Positions 1 through 8,556 of a stretch of DNA of 52,096 bases are shown here, piece after piece. Origin of the DNA: Clostridiales bacterium (GTDB lineage: Bacteria; Bacillota; Clostridia; Saccharofermentanales; Saccharofermentanaceae). The stretch lies in the NCBI GenBank assembly GCA_017427465.1, contig JAFRST010000006.1, forward strand, positions 1-52,096, in the 5' to 3' direction. Each line of letters opens with the position of its first letter. The stretch's first letter is position 1. The translations under genes and the position numbers were made by a program. Under the pieces are notes generated by a model. The model was not told the DNA's origin, made no database searches, and worked only from the letters and a program-made list of their open reading frames with translations.

Positions 1-241
1 ATAGAAGTCAAGTGTTTTGTGAAGAAAAAGTCTTATTTTTCAAGGCTTTCGAGGTTTTTTGCACTCACAAGAAATCGTCACGTGTTTTGCTGATAAATGG
101 TATAATTTGTTTGTGATACCTTTGAAACTGTGAATAGTAACTTTTTACAGCTGTAAGCGTTTTTAGTCCCATTATTAGCACTTAGCCCGTGGTATAGTAT
201 GCCCATTAAAGAACATACGATCTTTTTTGGAGGTAAATACT

Positions 242-520
242 ATGTCACCACTCGATATGCTTATCTTTACATTTTTTATTCTTATAACTATTAAAGCAGT
301 ATCTACCAGCATCGATTACTGGAAGGACGTTGATGATGAGATCGCAGAATCTTCCGCTCCTAAGAAGCACGTCAGACCCTCTGCATCACTTTCCAGGACC
401 GTCAGGACCGGCAGACCTTCATCCGTACGCGTCACACCCATTAAGCGCGTGAACACTCCGGTGACAGCCACTGCTTCCCGCAACCGCCAATACCATTTGA
501 AGGATAAGGGTGTAGCCTGA
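242..520 (+). CDS. small single-pass membrane protein, unknown function
   Basis: A 92-residue protein. The ATG at 242 is preferred over the in-frame TTG at 227 because the TTG overlaps the Shine-Dalgarno GGAGG (229-233), which sits correctly for the ATG. Residues about 5-22 are hydrophobic (LIFTFFILITIKAV) and the rest is basic and Ser/Thr/Arg rich, ending in a positively charged tail, so the likely topology is a short N-terminal anchor with a cytoplasmic tail. A TATAAT at 101-106 and a TATAGT at 193-198 are possible -10 boxes, but neither has a good -35. I do not recognise a family. Signal anchor plus good RBS make it a likely real gene. Confidence 0.6.
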   Translation: MSPLDMLIFTFFILITIKAVSTSIDYWKDVDDEIAESSAPKKHVRPSASLSRTVRTGRPSSVRVTPIKRVNTPVTATASRNRQYHLKDKGVA

Positions 521-616
521 CCCGACCAAGACAGCTTAAGCCCAAATCCGTTTTTTTCTCCGTATAAGGGCAGCCCCGGTCTTGCTTTGTTAACCGTTCT
601 CCACACACCTCATATA

Positions 617-644
617 AAAAGCAAGGCCGGGATAACTCCCGGCC
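617..644 (-). terminator. rho-independent terminator of the diguanylate cyclase gene
   Basis: An 8-bp GC-rich stem (625-632 with 637-644) with loop TAAC. Read on the minus strand it is followed by TTGCTTTTTAT. It lies just past the 3' end of the GGDEF gene (stop at 674) and also separates it from the convergent small gene. Confidence 0.8.
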
Positions 645-673
645 ATCAATGAATTATTGAAATAATAACAGGA

Positions 674-1615
674 TCAGAACGATACTTTGTTCTTGCCCTC
701 CCGCTTTGACTTATTGAGCTTTCTCTCAGCCTTGGACAAGAGGTCAGAGATGTCAGGATTGCTGCTGTCAAATACGGCAAGACCTGCTGAGATAGTTACC
801 TTTTCTCTCTTGCCGTCAAGGATGATAGGTTCATTAGCAATCTGCTCGACCAGCTTCTTTGCTATTCCGATAGCTGAGATCTTGTCAGTATCAAGGAGTA
901 CGATAGCAAACTCATCGCCGCCTGTCCTGAAGCATGTGTCCTCCGTACGGACATTGGACATGAAGAGCTCTGCAAGGCTTCTTAAGACGATATCGCCGTT
1001 CTGCTGTCCGTACATGTCATTGACGTTGGTCATGTCATCTACGTCTGCTACCAGAAGGGCGAATGTGCTGCCGTCAGCTCTTCGCTCATAGAGGCTGGCA
1101 TACTTTTCGAGTGTCTCGTAGAAATAACGCCTGTTATAAAGGCCGCTTAAGTCATCGACACGGGCCAGGAGCTCCATCTTGTGATAAGAACGCTCGAGCT
1201 CAAGTTCGAGTTTCTTGATCTCTGTGATATCTCTGCTGATGCCCCAGGTTCCGACTATCTCGTTGTTTCTGTCATACAGGGGATACTTGGAAGCAATGTA
1301 GTATTTGACGTCATCATCGTCATTGATAGGCAGCTCCTCTTCGATGTTGAGAACGGGTTTGCCGGTTCTCATGACCTCGAGCTCGACCTGTCTGGCCTTC
1401 TCTGCAAATTCCTTGGGGAAGAAGTCGAAGTCTGATTTGCCGACGAGATCATCTGGCTTGATAACGCCCAACTGATTCGCGTGCATATAGTTATTCCAGA
1501 TGAATTTTGAATCCTTGTCCTTGAAGTAGATCGTGTCTCTGCCGTACTTGCGGATAGTATCAATTACGAGCATGTCGTTGATCTGCATCTGTTCCCAAAA
1601 AAACTTATCTGACAT
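674..1615 (-). CDS. PAS-GGDEF diguanylate cyclase
   Basis: A 313-residue soluble protein predicted to make cyclic di-GMP from two GTP. Residues about 20-133 form a PAS domain ending in the typical GTWGISRDITE junction, followed by a short coiled linker (134-150) and a GGDEF domain (about 150-313). The active-site loop TGGDEF (231-236) is intact, and the product-inhibition site RTED (223-226) lies at the canonical spacing, so catalysis with feedback inhibition is expected. The metal/substrate segment DVDDMTNVND (191-200) replaces the usual DIDHFKxIND but keeps the acidic and Asn residues. No membrane segment is present, so the PAS domain probably senses a cytoplasmic signal. RBS GAGGAG precedes the ATG. 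It is monocistronic. Confidence 0.92.
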   Translation of the reverse strand: MSDKFFWEQMQINDMLVIDTIRKYGRDTIYFKDKDSKFIWNNYMHANQLGVIKPDDLVGKSDFDFFPKEFAEKARQVELEVMRTGKPVLNIEEELPINDDDDVKYYIASKYPLYDRNNEIVGTWGISRDITEIKKLELELERSYHKMELLARVDDLSGLYNRRYFYETLEKYASLYERRADGSTFALLVADVDDMTNVNDMYGQQNGDIVLRSLAELFMSNVRTEDTCFRTGGDEFAIVLLDTDKISAIGIAKKLVEQIANEPIILDGKREKVTISAGLAVFDSSNPDISDLLSKAERKLNKSKREGKNKVSF

Positions 1616-1656
1616 AATATCTCCTCATCAGCATGCTCTGTAAATAACCTGAGTTA

Positions 1657-2919
1657 TCAGAACGGTTTGCCTTCTCCTTCCGTTATGTTAATACCTTCAA
1701 CAACGAAAGCATTGAAGTATGCTTCACTGTCAAAAGCAGCCGGGGTAAATACGCCGGGCTTTCTCCACTTTTCCAAGCACATGAGCTTAACTCCAGCGAT
1801 AAGCGCAGAACCCTTGATGTATTCAAAGGCACTGACATTGTACTTGGAGTAAGACTCGTCGTTATCGCCCTTAATGATATAAGACCTGGTGACCTCTTTA
1901 TCTTCCCTCTTGGAGATGCCCGTAATGTATATCTCGTATGATGACAGCCCTGTAACCGGCTCATCGTCATGCTTCTCGGCACCGATATCAGCCATCTTAG
2001 GAAGGATGGCAGCGACAAGGTCTACCGGAGCTACTTCCACATCTCCGACCTTAACGGGCTTGTTTGACAGAAGTCCCATTGTCTTAAGGAACGCCATCTT
2101 CGTCTTAGGCGCTTCATGGACCTTGGGGGGCTTTCTGCCGAGCTTGAAATATCTGACGTTAACAGCATCAGGGAATTCCTTGATTATGTCGGTAAGAATA
2201 GGGCTGGAAGCCAGATAGACCGTGCTTCCGGCAGAAGACTTGGCTTCGATTGACATGGCATCAGCCTCAACGACTTTGCCGCTTTCAATATAGAAAACCT
2301 TTTTCTCAGGTTCGGTCTTGATAGCCAGAAGCGGGGGCTTAACATCCTCAGAATACAAGGTACGGTCGACACCGCTGTTTCTTTTCTTGTTCTTGCTCTC
2401 ACCTGCTACAGCTACGATATCGATTTTCTCGATCTTCTTGAACTGATAAAGGCCTGCGTGCCTGATGATCGTATTGACCACGCCGGGCACAAGTCCGGCG
2501 CCGCAGACAGCTGTCTTGCAGTTGTTCTGGAATTCACTGAATCTCTCGAACTGCTTTGAAAGGAGCGATGTCGCAGATGGCATATCCGGAACTCCGAAAA
2601 GCATCCCGTCGATATAATCGGCCTTTGCCTTGATGGCAAGGTTCATCGCATCAAGAGCCAGCTCGGGCGGAAGGAGATTTACTACGAGATCGGGCGCGAG
2701 GATCTTTATCATCATCATGGCGCGCTCGACATTGCTTACGTCAATTGCCGACGTGGTAACTCTGACACCGAGACTTGCTGCCAGATTCTTTAGCTCGTCG
2801 CATTCCTCTTTGCGGATAGAAGCCAAACATATATCAGAAGCATATTGCTTGTTCTTGCACAGAACGATAAGCAAACGCTTAGTAGTTTCATTACAACCGA
2901 GAATCAAGACTCTTTTCAT
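1657..2919 (-). CDS. saccharopine dehydrogenase-like NAD(P)-binding protein
   Basis: A 420-residue protein starting at MKRVLILG; the frame is open to 3000, but the ATG at 2919 has an upstream GGGGAAG and begins directly with the Rossmann strand. Residues 1-120 are a nucleotide-binding fold of the saccharopine dehydrogenase family. Downstream, the CGAGLVPGVVN segment is the family's substrate-domain signature seen in lysine-forming saccharopine reductases and carboxynorspermidine synthases. Sequence alone does not separate these. No lysine or polyamine genes are adjacent, so the substrate stays open. The family assignment is good; the specific function is not assigned. Confidence 0.75.
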   Translation of the reverse strand: MKRVLILGCNETTKRLLIVLCKNKQYASDICLASIRKEECDELKNLAASLGVRVTTSAIDVSNVERAMMMIKILAPDLVVNLLPPELALDAMNLAIKAKADYIDGMLFGVPDMPSATSLLSKQFERFSEFQNNCKTAVCGAGLVPGVVNTIIRHAGLYQFKKIEKIDIVAVAGESKNKKRNSGVDRTLYSEDVKPPLLAIKTEPEKKVFYIESGKVVEADAMSIEAKSSAGSTVYLASSPILTDIIKEFPDAVNVRYFKLGRKPPKVHEAPKTKMAFLKTMGLLSNKPVKVGDVEVAPVDLVAAILPKMADIGAEKHDDEPVTGLSSYEIYITGISKREDKEVTRSYIIKGDNDESYSKYNVSAFEYIKGSALIAGVKLMCLEKWRKPGVFTPAAFDSEAYFNAFVVEGINITEGEGKPF

Positions 2920-2956
2920 CGATCTTCCCCAGCGACCTTTCAAGAATGCTTTACTT

Positions 2957-2985
2957 ATTTTACATAGAAAAATACCAATGAACAA
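2957..2985 (-). promoter_or_regulatory. sigma-A type promoter for the saccharopine dehydrogenase-like gene
   Basis: On the minus strand TTGTTC (2980-2985) and TAAAAT (2957-2962) are separated by exactly 17 bp. Transcription would start about 30 bases before the chosen ATG at 2919, which supports that start. Confidence 0.6.
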
Positions 2986-3084
2986 CCAAAGAATGAACAA
3001 TTTTTATATCTTTTGTGCATATACCTTATACCCCGAATTAGCGTAAGATACCCGTGTTCTAACTTATAGAAAAGGAGATTTGTT

Positions 3085-3921
3085 ATGAAGACATTTTCTA
3101 GAATAGCAGCAGGAATCCTTTCTTGCGCACTTCTGCTTGGAATGACATCTTGCGGCTCAAACGAAAAAACAAACAAAGATGCTAAGAAGACACTCAAGAT
3201 CCTTGACACTGCTTACGCAGTAGAAGAATACGCTATGGCAATTAACAAGGAGAATGAAGGACTCAAGGCAGCTATCGACCAGGCACTTGCAGAACTTACA
3301 GAGGATGGTACTATCCCTTCCATCATCGAGAAGTACATTCCTTCCGGCAAGACGATCGAGAAGAAGGAGTCTGTAACTTCTGAATATCCTGAATTCACAA
3401 CTATCGAAGAAGGCAAGCTCATCATGGCTACTAACGCTTTCTTCCAGCCTTATGAGTATCACGAAGGGGATGCCATCGTAGGTATCGACCCTGAGATTGC
3501 TAAGGCAGTTGCAGACAAGCTCGGTCTTGAGCTCGTTATCGAGGATGTTGAGTTCGACTCCATCATCGCAGGCGTTCAGGCAGGCAAGTACGACATCGGC
3601 TGCGCAGGCATGACAGTTACAGAAGACAGACTTAAGTCCGTTAACTTCTCTACACCTTATGCTACTGGTGTTCAGTCCGTAATCGTTGTCGAAGGTTCCG
3701 AGATCACTGACGTAGATAAGCTTCTTGCAGGCGACTACAAGGTAGGCGTTCAGACAGGTACAACCGGCGACCTCTATATGTCAGAAGATATCGGCGAAGA
3801 CAGAGTCGAGCGTTTTGCAAAGGGCAATGACGCAATTATCGCACTCCAGTCCGGCAAGATCGATGCAGTAGTCATCGACAATGAGCCTGCTAAGGCATTT
3901 GTTGCTGCTGCAAACAAATAA
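3085..3921 (+). CDS. amino-acid ABC transporter substrate-binding lipoprotein, circularly permuted
   Basis: A 278-residue lipoprotein of the polar amino-acid (SBP_bac_3) family. A signal peptide ends near Cys23 (LGMTSC). The segment order is abnormal. Residues 36-87 (LKILDTAYAVEEYA ... IIEKYIP) match what is normally the C-terminal end of these proteins. Residues 108-278 (GKLIMATNAFFQPYEY ... IDNEPAKAFVAAANK) match the normal start and middle, and stop exactly where LKILD would usually follow. A 20-residue linker (88-107) joins old C-terminus to old N-terminus. So all parts of one Venus-flytrap domain seem present, but rotated. RBS AAGGAG is well placed. It is followed by a strong terminator, then the permease and ATPase genes, which fits an importer operon. 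The ligand is unknown. Confidence 0.85.
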   Translation: MKTFSRIAAGILSCALLLGMTSCGSNEKTNKDAKKTLKILDTAYAVEEYAMAINKENEGLKAAIDQALAELTEDGTIPSIIEKYIPSGKTIEKKESVTSEYPEFTTIEEGKLIMATNAFFQPYEYHEGDAIVGIDPEIAKAVADKLGLELVIEDVEFDSIIAGVQAGKYDIGCAGMTVTEDRLKSVNFSTPYATGVQSVIVVEGSEITDVDKLLAGDYKVGVQTGTTGDLYMSEDIGEDRVERFAKGNDAIIALQSGKIDAVVIDNEPAKAFVAAANK

Positions 3922-3951
3922 TCATTACCTGATTTCGTAAGATTTCAAACT

Positions 3952-3986
3952 AAAGAGCGGAAATATGGTCTGTATTTCCGCTCTTT
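3952..3986 (+). terminator. intra-operon terminator between binding protein and permease
   Basis: A perfect 14-bp stem (3952-3965 with 3973-3986), loop TGGTCTG, followed by a T-rich stretch. It lies between the binding-protein stop (3921) and the permease start (4044). Partial read-through would give more binding protein than membrane components, a common arrangement for importers. Confidence 0.75.
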
Positions 3987-4043
3987 CATTATTTATAATT
4001 AGTAATGTTTTTGAGGGTTGTATAAATTTCAAGGAATGTCCAA

Positions 4044-5069
4044 ATGAGCGAACAAAATAAACTGCCTGCGCCGGAACCGGCTTTATTAAATAAGACGAAG
4101 AAGTCCAATCTGATATTGGTCTTTGGTATACTGTCTGTTCTGTTTTCGATCATTCCGCTTGCAGGTATTGTCTTTGCCGTATTGGCTATTTGCCTGTTTG
4201 TAAAAAACAGGTCTGGCATGAAGGCTGAGATCGGCAAAACGCTTGCGATGATCGGCATTGTCATCAGTATCATCGCTTCAGCGGTCGAACTGCTTTTCTT
4301 CCCTTTAAACAATCCGCCTTCATGGCTGTCAGCTATAAGAAGCGATTTCCTGGTCAGTTCGTTCTGGATCGATTTTGAGAACAACTTCATCTCCGAGAAG
4401 CGTTATATGTATATTCTCAAAGGCTTGGGAGTAACATTCGAAGTTACTTTCTTTGCTGTTCTTTTGGGAATCGCTCTGGGTGTCGTAGTAGCACTCGTAA
4501 GGTCTTCCTATGACACATTGAAAGAAGAGATGAGAGGCGGCTTCGGCAAGGGCCTTCTTTGGTTCTTCAATAAACTCTGCGGGGTTTACCTTACGGTCAT
4601 AAGAGGAACCCCTGTAGTCGTACAGCTCATGATCATCTACTTCGTTATTTTCGCTTCTTCCAACAACAAGATCCTCGTAGCAGTCCTCGCGTTCGGTATC
4701 AACTCCGGCGCTTATGTAGCAGAGATCATCAGAGGCGGAATAATGAGCATAGACAAGGGGCAGTTCGAAGCGGGCCGTTCATTGGGTTTCGGTTATGTCA
4801 GGACGATGGCATTCATCATCATACCGCAGGCATTTAAGGCCGTTCTTCCCGCTCTTGCTAACGAATTCATCGTTCTCATCAAGGAGACTTCAGTATCCGG
4901 TTATGTCGGACTCCAGGAGCTTACCAAAGGCGGCGACATTATCAGATCGAGAACCTATTCCGCGTTCATGCCGCTCATTGCAGTTGCGATCATCTATCTC
5001 GTGATCGTAATGTTCTTCAGCTGGCTTGTATCGTTGCTCGAAAGGAGGCTCAAGAACAGTGAGCGCTGA
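4044..5069 (+). CDS. amino-acid ABC transporter permease with an N-terminal DUF4190-like extension
   Basis: A 341-residue inner-membrane permease of the HisM/GlnP type. The C-terminal two thirds (about 125-341) carry the family core, including the EAA loop ([23 protein letters not shown] in two parts: [10 protein letters not shown], then [14 protein letters not shown]). Residues about 20-90 are an extra domain with two hydrophobic helices and a basic loop ([20 protein letters not shown]). This resembles the DUF4190-like domains encoded just downstream at 5826-7907 and is not a usual part of these permeases. AAGGAA precedes the ATG. The gene overlaps the ATPase gene by 11 bases. Confidence 0.88.
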   Translation: MSEQNKLPAPEPALLNKTKKSNLILVFGILSVLFSIIPLAGIVFAVLAICLFVKNRSGMKAEIGKTLAMIGIVISIIASAVELLFFPLNNPPSWLSAIRSDFLVSSFWIDFENNFISEKRYMYILKGLGVTFEVTFFAVLLGIALGVVVALVRSSYDTLKEEMRGGFGKGLLWFFNKLCGVYLTVIRGTPVVVQLMIIYFVIFASSNNKILVAVLAFGINSGAYVAEIIRGGIMSIDKGQFEAGRSLGFGYVRTMAFIIIPQAFKAVLPALANEFIVLIKETSVSGYVGLQELTKGGDIIRSRTYSAFMPLIAVAIIYLVIVMFFSWLVSLLERRLKNSER

Positions 5070-5808
5070 TAATAAGGTAATCATTTCCGTAAAGGATCTT
5101 AAAAAATTCTATAACGACGGAGAGGTCAAGGCCTTGGACGGTGTCACCACCGATATCAGGAAGGGCGAAGTCGTTGTTGTCATCGGACCTTCAGGTTCAG
5201 GCAAATCAACGTTCCTCAGATCTCTCAATCTGCTCGAGCGTCCAACAGGCGGATCGATCACTTTTGAAGGCAATGACATCATGGCGCCTTCGACAGATAT
5301 CAACAAGCTCAGGCAGAAGATGGGTATGGTGTTCCAGCACTTTAACCTCTTCCCTCACCTCACGATCCTCCGCAACATGACAATAGCTCCAATGAAGCTT
5401 AACGGTCTGTCCAAAGAGGATGCTGAGAAAAAGGCTCTTTCACTCCTTGAGAGAGTAGGTCTGGCTGACCGTGCCAAAGCATACCCGTCACAGCTTTCGG
5501 GTGGTCAGAAGCAGAGGATCGCGATAGTAAGAGCTCTTGCCATGGACCCTGAAGTAATGCTTTTCGATGAGCCTACGAGCGCATTGGATCCTGAGATGGT
5601 AGGCGAAGTTCTCGACGTTATGAAAAACCTCGCAAAAGCAGGAATGACAATGGTCTGCGTCACTCACGAGATGGGTTTTGCAAGAGAAGTCGGAACCCGC
5701 GTCATCTTCATGGATTGCGGCAGGATCATCGAGGAGAACACACCTGATCAGATCTTCACGAATCCTCAGAATGAAAGACTTAAGTCATTTTTACAGAAAG
5801 TTTTATAA
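5059..5808 (+). CDS. amino-acid ABC transporter ATP-binding protein
   Basis: A 249-residue ATPase of the GlnQ/HisP family. The GTG at 5059 is chosen because AAAGGAGG at 5041-5048 precedes it at the right distance; a longer open frame to 5026 lacks an RBS. Walker A is GPSGSGKST, the Q-loop region reads [12 protein letters not shown], the signature is LSGGQKQR and Walker B is VMLFDEP, followed by the switch His in VTHEMGFA. All catalytic motifs are intact. It overlaps the permease gene, indicating translational coupling, and completes the importer with the binding protein at 3085. Confidence 0.95.
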   Translation: MSADNKVIISVKDLKKFYNDGEVKALDGVTTDIRKGEVVVVIGPSGSGKSTFLRSLNLLERPTGGSITFEGNDIMAPSTDINKLRQKMGMVFQHFNLFPHLTILRNMTIAPMKLNGLSKEDAEKKALSLLERVGLADRAKAYPSQLSGGQKQRIAIVRALAMDPEVMLFDEPTSALDPEMVGEVLDVMKNLAKAGMTMVCVTHEMGFAREVGTRVIFMDCGRIIEENTPDQIFTNPQNERLKSFLQKVL

Positions 5809-5825
5809 ACAGGAGGTAAATATTT

Positions 5826-6491
5826 ATGTTTTGTGAAAATTGTGGAGCACCTATAGAAGCAGGTCAGGCTTTCTGCATGTCTTGCGGTGCAAAGGTAAAT
5901 GCAGAACCTGTAGCAGAAGCTGTTGCACCTGTTGCTCAGCCCGTTCCTGAGGCAGTAGCTGCAGCTGAACCCGTAGCTGAAGCTGTCGCTCAGCCTGTAG
6001 TTGAAGCAGCAGCACCTGCAGCAGAAGCTGTTGCTCCTGTTGCGCAGCCCGTTGCTGAGGCAGTTGCAGCACCCGTTGCAGAAGCAGCACAACCGGTTTC
6101 TCAACCTGTCCAGCAGACACAGCCGGTTACAGCCACACCGGCAACATCCGGTAAGAACGGTCTGGCAATTGCAGGTCTCATCTTAGGTATTGTTACTATG
6201 GTCTTTTGCTGGGTTCCGATCCTTGTCTGGGTATTGGGAGGAACCGGTCTTGCACTTTCGATCGTAGGTCTTGTCAAGAGCAAGATCAAGGGCGGAAAAG
6301 GTCAGGCAATCACCGGCTTGATACTCTCTGCTGTAGGTGCGCTCATTGGCGTTTTTGTTATAGTCATTTGGGGCAGTGCGATGTATATCAATAATGCCAG
6401 AAGAGCTGCTGATTCTGTCCGCCGCCACAACGATGACTACGCCGAAGAAATTGATGATGCGATTGAAAGCGTATTAGATTGGGATATCTGA
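5826..6491 (+). CDS. zinc-ribbon / Ala-Pro-Val repeat / DUF4190-like membrane protein (paralogue 1)
   Basis: A 221-residue protein in three parts: an N-terminal zinc ribbon with two CxxC pairs (CENC at 3-6, CMSC at about 18-21); a low-complexity stretch (about 26-108) built of Val/Ala/Glu/Pro repeats such as AEAVAPVAQPV; and a C-terminal DUF4190-like pair of membrane helices beginning NGLAIAGLILGIVT. A short acidic tail ends the protein. AGGAGG at 5811-5816 precedes the ATG, 17 bases after the ATPase stop, so it may be cotranscribed with the importer. Two paralogues follow. The function of this architecture is unknown; a zinc-ribbon sensor or adaptor tethered to the membrane is one possibility. 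Confidence 0.8.
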   Translation: MFCENCGAPIEAGQAFCMSCGAKVNAEPVAEAVAPVAQPVPEAVAAAEPVAEAVAQPVVEAAAPAAEAVAPVAQPVAEAVAAPVAEAAQPVSQPVQQTQPVTATPATSGKNGLAIAGLILGIVTMVFCWVPILVWVLGGTGLALSIVGLVKSKIKGGKGQAITGLILSAVGALIGVFVIVIWGSAMYINNARRAADSVRRHNDDYAEEIDDAIESVLDWDI

Positions 6492-6512
6492 TATCGCGAC
6501 TTAGCTGATTTT

Positions 6513-6556
6513 AAGGGGTTATCTTTAGCAAATGCTATAAAGTAACCCCTTTTTCT
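6513..6556 (+). terminator. rho-independent terminator
   Basis: Stem AAGGGGTTA (6513-6521) with TAACCCCTT (6543-6551), an inner shorter pairing TAGC/GCTA, and a following T run. It ends the transcript containing paralogue 1. Confidence 0.85.
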
Positions 6557-6657
6557 TTGTGTTATAATTGCAGGCAGAACTAATTTGAATTTTTTTGATA
6601 TACCCGCATAACTAACCTGTTTTTATTTCATACAACTTTTATCGGGAGGGAATTATT

Positions 6658-7356
6658 ATGTTTTGTGAATCTTGCGGAACGTTTATTCCGGACGGTCAGT
6701 CTTTCTGTTCTAACTGCGGAACACCTGCACCGGTTTCTGAAGCGCCTGCTACAGCACCTGCACCTGCACCCGCTCCTGAAGCACCTGTAGCTCCTGCTCC
6801 GGCACCTGCACCCGCTCCTGCTCCGGCACCTGCGCCGGCACCTGTTCCCGTAGCAGCAGTTCCGTTTGCTCCCCAGCAGCCTGCAATGGCACAGCCGATG
6901 GTTCCCCAGCAGCCTGTTCCGGTAGCACAGCCTGTTTACCAGCAGCCTGTTTATTCACAGCCCGGATATCCGCAGCCTGTTTACCAGCAGCCGACATATC
7001 AGTCACCTGTTTATTCCAAGCCCGCGCCGGTAAAGACCAACGGTCTTGCTAAGGCAGGACTCGTATTCGGTATCCTTACACTCTGCTTCAGCTGGATCCC
7101 TGCCGTTAATATCTTAACGGTTCCCGTTTTTGCTCTCCTGGGCCTGATCTTCTCTATTATCGGTCTTTTCAAGAAGAAGTACGGCGGTTTTGGCAAGGCA
7201 CTTACAGGATTGATCCTGACACTTTTAGGACTCGCTGTTTCGATCGGTATGTATGTATATTCTTACAACCAGATCAAGACCGTTAATAAGCATGCAGACT
7301 TCGGTGATGTCATGCAGGAAGCTGCTGAGCTTTTCGACGATTTCTTCGATCTGTAA
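6658..7356 (+). CDS. zinc-ribbon / Pro-Ala and Gln-Pro repeat / DUF4190-like membrane protein (paralogue 2)
   Basis: A 232-residue paralogue of the protein at 5826. The zinc ribbon has CxxC pairs at CESC and CSNC. The linker changes character: an (AP)n tract (about 28-62) followed by YQQP/YSQP repeats (about 75-120). The membrane domain starts NGLAKAGLVFGILTLCFSW, with two further hydrophobic segments and an acidic end. GGGAGG is placed 9 bases before the ATG. It has its own terminator, so it is likely its own transcription unit. The function is unknown. Confidence 0.8.
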   Translation: MFCESCGTFIPDGQSFCSNCGTPAPVSEAPATAPAPAPAPEAPVAPAPAPAPAPAPAPAPAPVPVAAVPFAPQQPAMAQPMVPQQPVPVAQPVYQQPVYSQPGYPQPVYQQPTYQSPVYSKPAPVKTNGLAKAGLVFGILTLCFSWIPAVNILTVPVFALLGLIFSIIGLFKKKYGGFGKALTGLILTLLGLAVSIGMYVYSYNQIKTVNKHADFGDVMQEAAELFDDFFDL

Positions 7357-7381
7357 TACTATTTAACTCAATTATCTTTCG

Positions 7382-7414
7382 GGCTGTTCCGAACGGAGCA
7401 GCCTTTTCTTTTTT
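7382..7414 (+). terminator. rho-independent terminator
   Basis: Stem GGCTGTTCC (7382-7390) with GGAGCAGCC (7395-7403, one G-T pair), loop GAAC, then TTTTCTTTTTT. Confidence 0.85.
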
Positions 7415-7490
7415 CTGAATCATGACAAATCTCAAGGACCTGAAAGACTTATATGATATAATCAGGAAAATCTGTTTGGAGGAGTAGTTT

Positions 7491-7907
7491 ATGTATTGCA
7501 CTTCTTGCGGTTCTTACGTTCCTGATAACCAGGGAGTTTGTCCCAACTGCGGCGCTGCCGTAACACCGGCCCAGGCTCAGCCCGTCTATCAGCAGCCTGT
7601 CTATCAGCAACCCGCGTATCAGCAGCCTGCATATCATGCGCCGGTTTATACTCCGGTCGATGTTCCCAGAGGCAACGGACTTGGTACGGCCGGCATGGTA
7701 CTTGGCATCGTTTCCACCTGTATCAGCTGGATCCCTGCAATTAACGTTATCGTATTCGTTACGGGTTTCCTCGGTCTGATTTTCTCTATTGTCGGCGTTT
7801 GCAGACGAAACGTCAGTGGTAAAGGAAAGGCTATCGCAGGTATAATTCTCAGCGCAATTGCTTTGGTAATCACTTTCTCAATGTATTACTACTTGGGCAA
7901 TTATTGA
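7491..7907 (+). CDS. zinc-ribbon / YQQP repeat / DUF4190-like membrane protein (paralogue 3)
   Basis: A 138-residue, shortest member of the tandem family. The zinc ribbon has CTSC and CPNC pairs, then about five Tyr-Gln-Gln-Pro repeats (VYQQPVYQQPAYQQP), then a DUF4190-like membrane domain starting NGLGTAGMVLGIVS. A -10 like TATAAT lies at 7457-7462 and GGAGGAG precedes the ATG. The three neighbours keep the zinc ribbon and membrane domain but differ in linker composition and length, as expected if only the ends are under strong constraint. Confidence 0.8.
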   Translation: MYCTSCGSYVPDNQGVCPNCGAAVTPAQAQPVYQQPVYQQPAYQQPAYHAPVYTPVDVPRGNGLGTAGMVLGIVSTCISWIPAINVIVFVTGFLGLIFSIVGVCRRNVSGKGKAIAGIILSAIALVITFSMYYYLGNY

Positions 7908-7929
7908 TCTTTTCTAACAATTCAGGCAA

Positions 7930-7957
7930 AAAGAGGTCGCCATATGGCGGCCTCTTT
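7930..7957. terminator. bidirectional terminator between convergent genes
   Basis: A 12-bp stem (7930-7941 with 7946-7957, one G-T pair) with loop ATAT and A/T-rich flanks on both sides. It serves paralogue 3 (plus) and trmL (minus). Confidence 0.8.
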
Positions 7958-7977
7958 GTCATTTGAACGTTCTTTGC

Positions 7978-8547
7978 TTATCTTTTCTTCCTAAGCGTCT
8001 CATCGTAAGAGTAATTTTCTTCGATGAAGTCTTCGCCCTTCTGCTCTTCTTTAAAAGACAGCCCCGGGTAACCTAACTGGCGGAGCGCCTCATATATCGC
8101 GATGGCGCAGGCATTGCTGAGATTAAGGCATCTGCAGTCTGCATTCATCGGTATCCTGAAGCAGCGGTCCAAATTAGCTCTTAAGATCTCACCCGGAATG
8201 CCTGTGCTCTCCTTGCCGAATATGAGATATATTTTCGAGTTCTCGGAAGCCTTCTTAAAATCGATATCCGAAGGCGGCACCTTGCCGTACCTGGTCATGA
8301 AGTAATATTCACCGTCATTCTTAGCGGCAAAATCCTGCCACGAATCGTAGAGCGTATACTCGGCCCAGGTGATATGGTTGGTCGATGCCCTTCTGAACTC
8401 GGGATTATTGATATCAAAGCCCACAGGACCTATGATGTGGAGCGTCACTCCGGCAGCCACGCAGGTGCGCATAATATTGCCTGTATTCTGAGGTATCTCA
8501 GGCTCGAAAAGGACTACATTGATAAGATTGTCAGCGGAACTGTTCAT
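7978..8547 (-). CDS. trmL: tRNA (cytidine/uridine-34) 2'-O-methyltransferase, TrmL family
   Basis: A 189-residue SPOUT methyltransferase that 2'-O-methylates the wobble base of certain leucine tRNAs using S-adenosylmethionine. Family motifs are the N-terminal VVLFEPEIPQNTGNIMRTC, the central IYLIFGKESTGIP and the C-terminal knot IPMNADCRCLNLSNACAIAIYEALRQ. Length is slightly above the usual 155-160 because of a charged C-terminal extension (about 165-189). It begins 9 bases after the stop of the Na/Pi symporter gene with only a weak AAAGG, so translation may depend on coupling. Confidence 0.93.
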   Translation of the reverse strand: MNSSADNLINVVLFEPEIPQNTGNIMRTCVAAGVTLHIIGPVGFDINNPEFRRASTNHITWAEYTLYDSWQDFAAKNDGEYYFMTRYGKVPPSDIDFKKASENSKIYLIFGKESTGIPGEILRANLDRCFRIPMNADCRCLNLSNACAIAIYEALRQLGYPGLSFKEEQKGEDFIEENYSYDETLRKKR

Positions 8548-8556
8548 AGCTTGATA

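Noticed and set aside
5851..7006. Minus-strand open frames rich in Gln/Leu opposite the tandem zinc-ribbon genes
   Set aside because: They are shadows of the Ala/Val/Pro repeats; the plus-strand genes have RBS, zinc ribbons and membrane domains.
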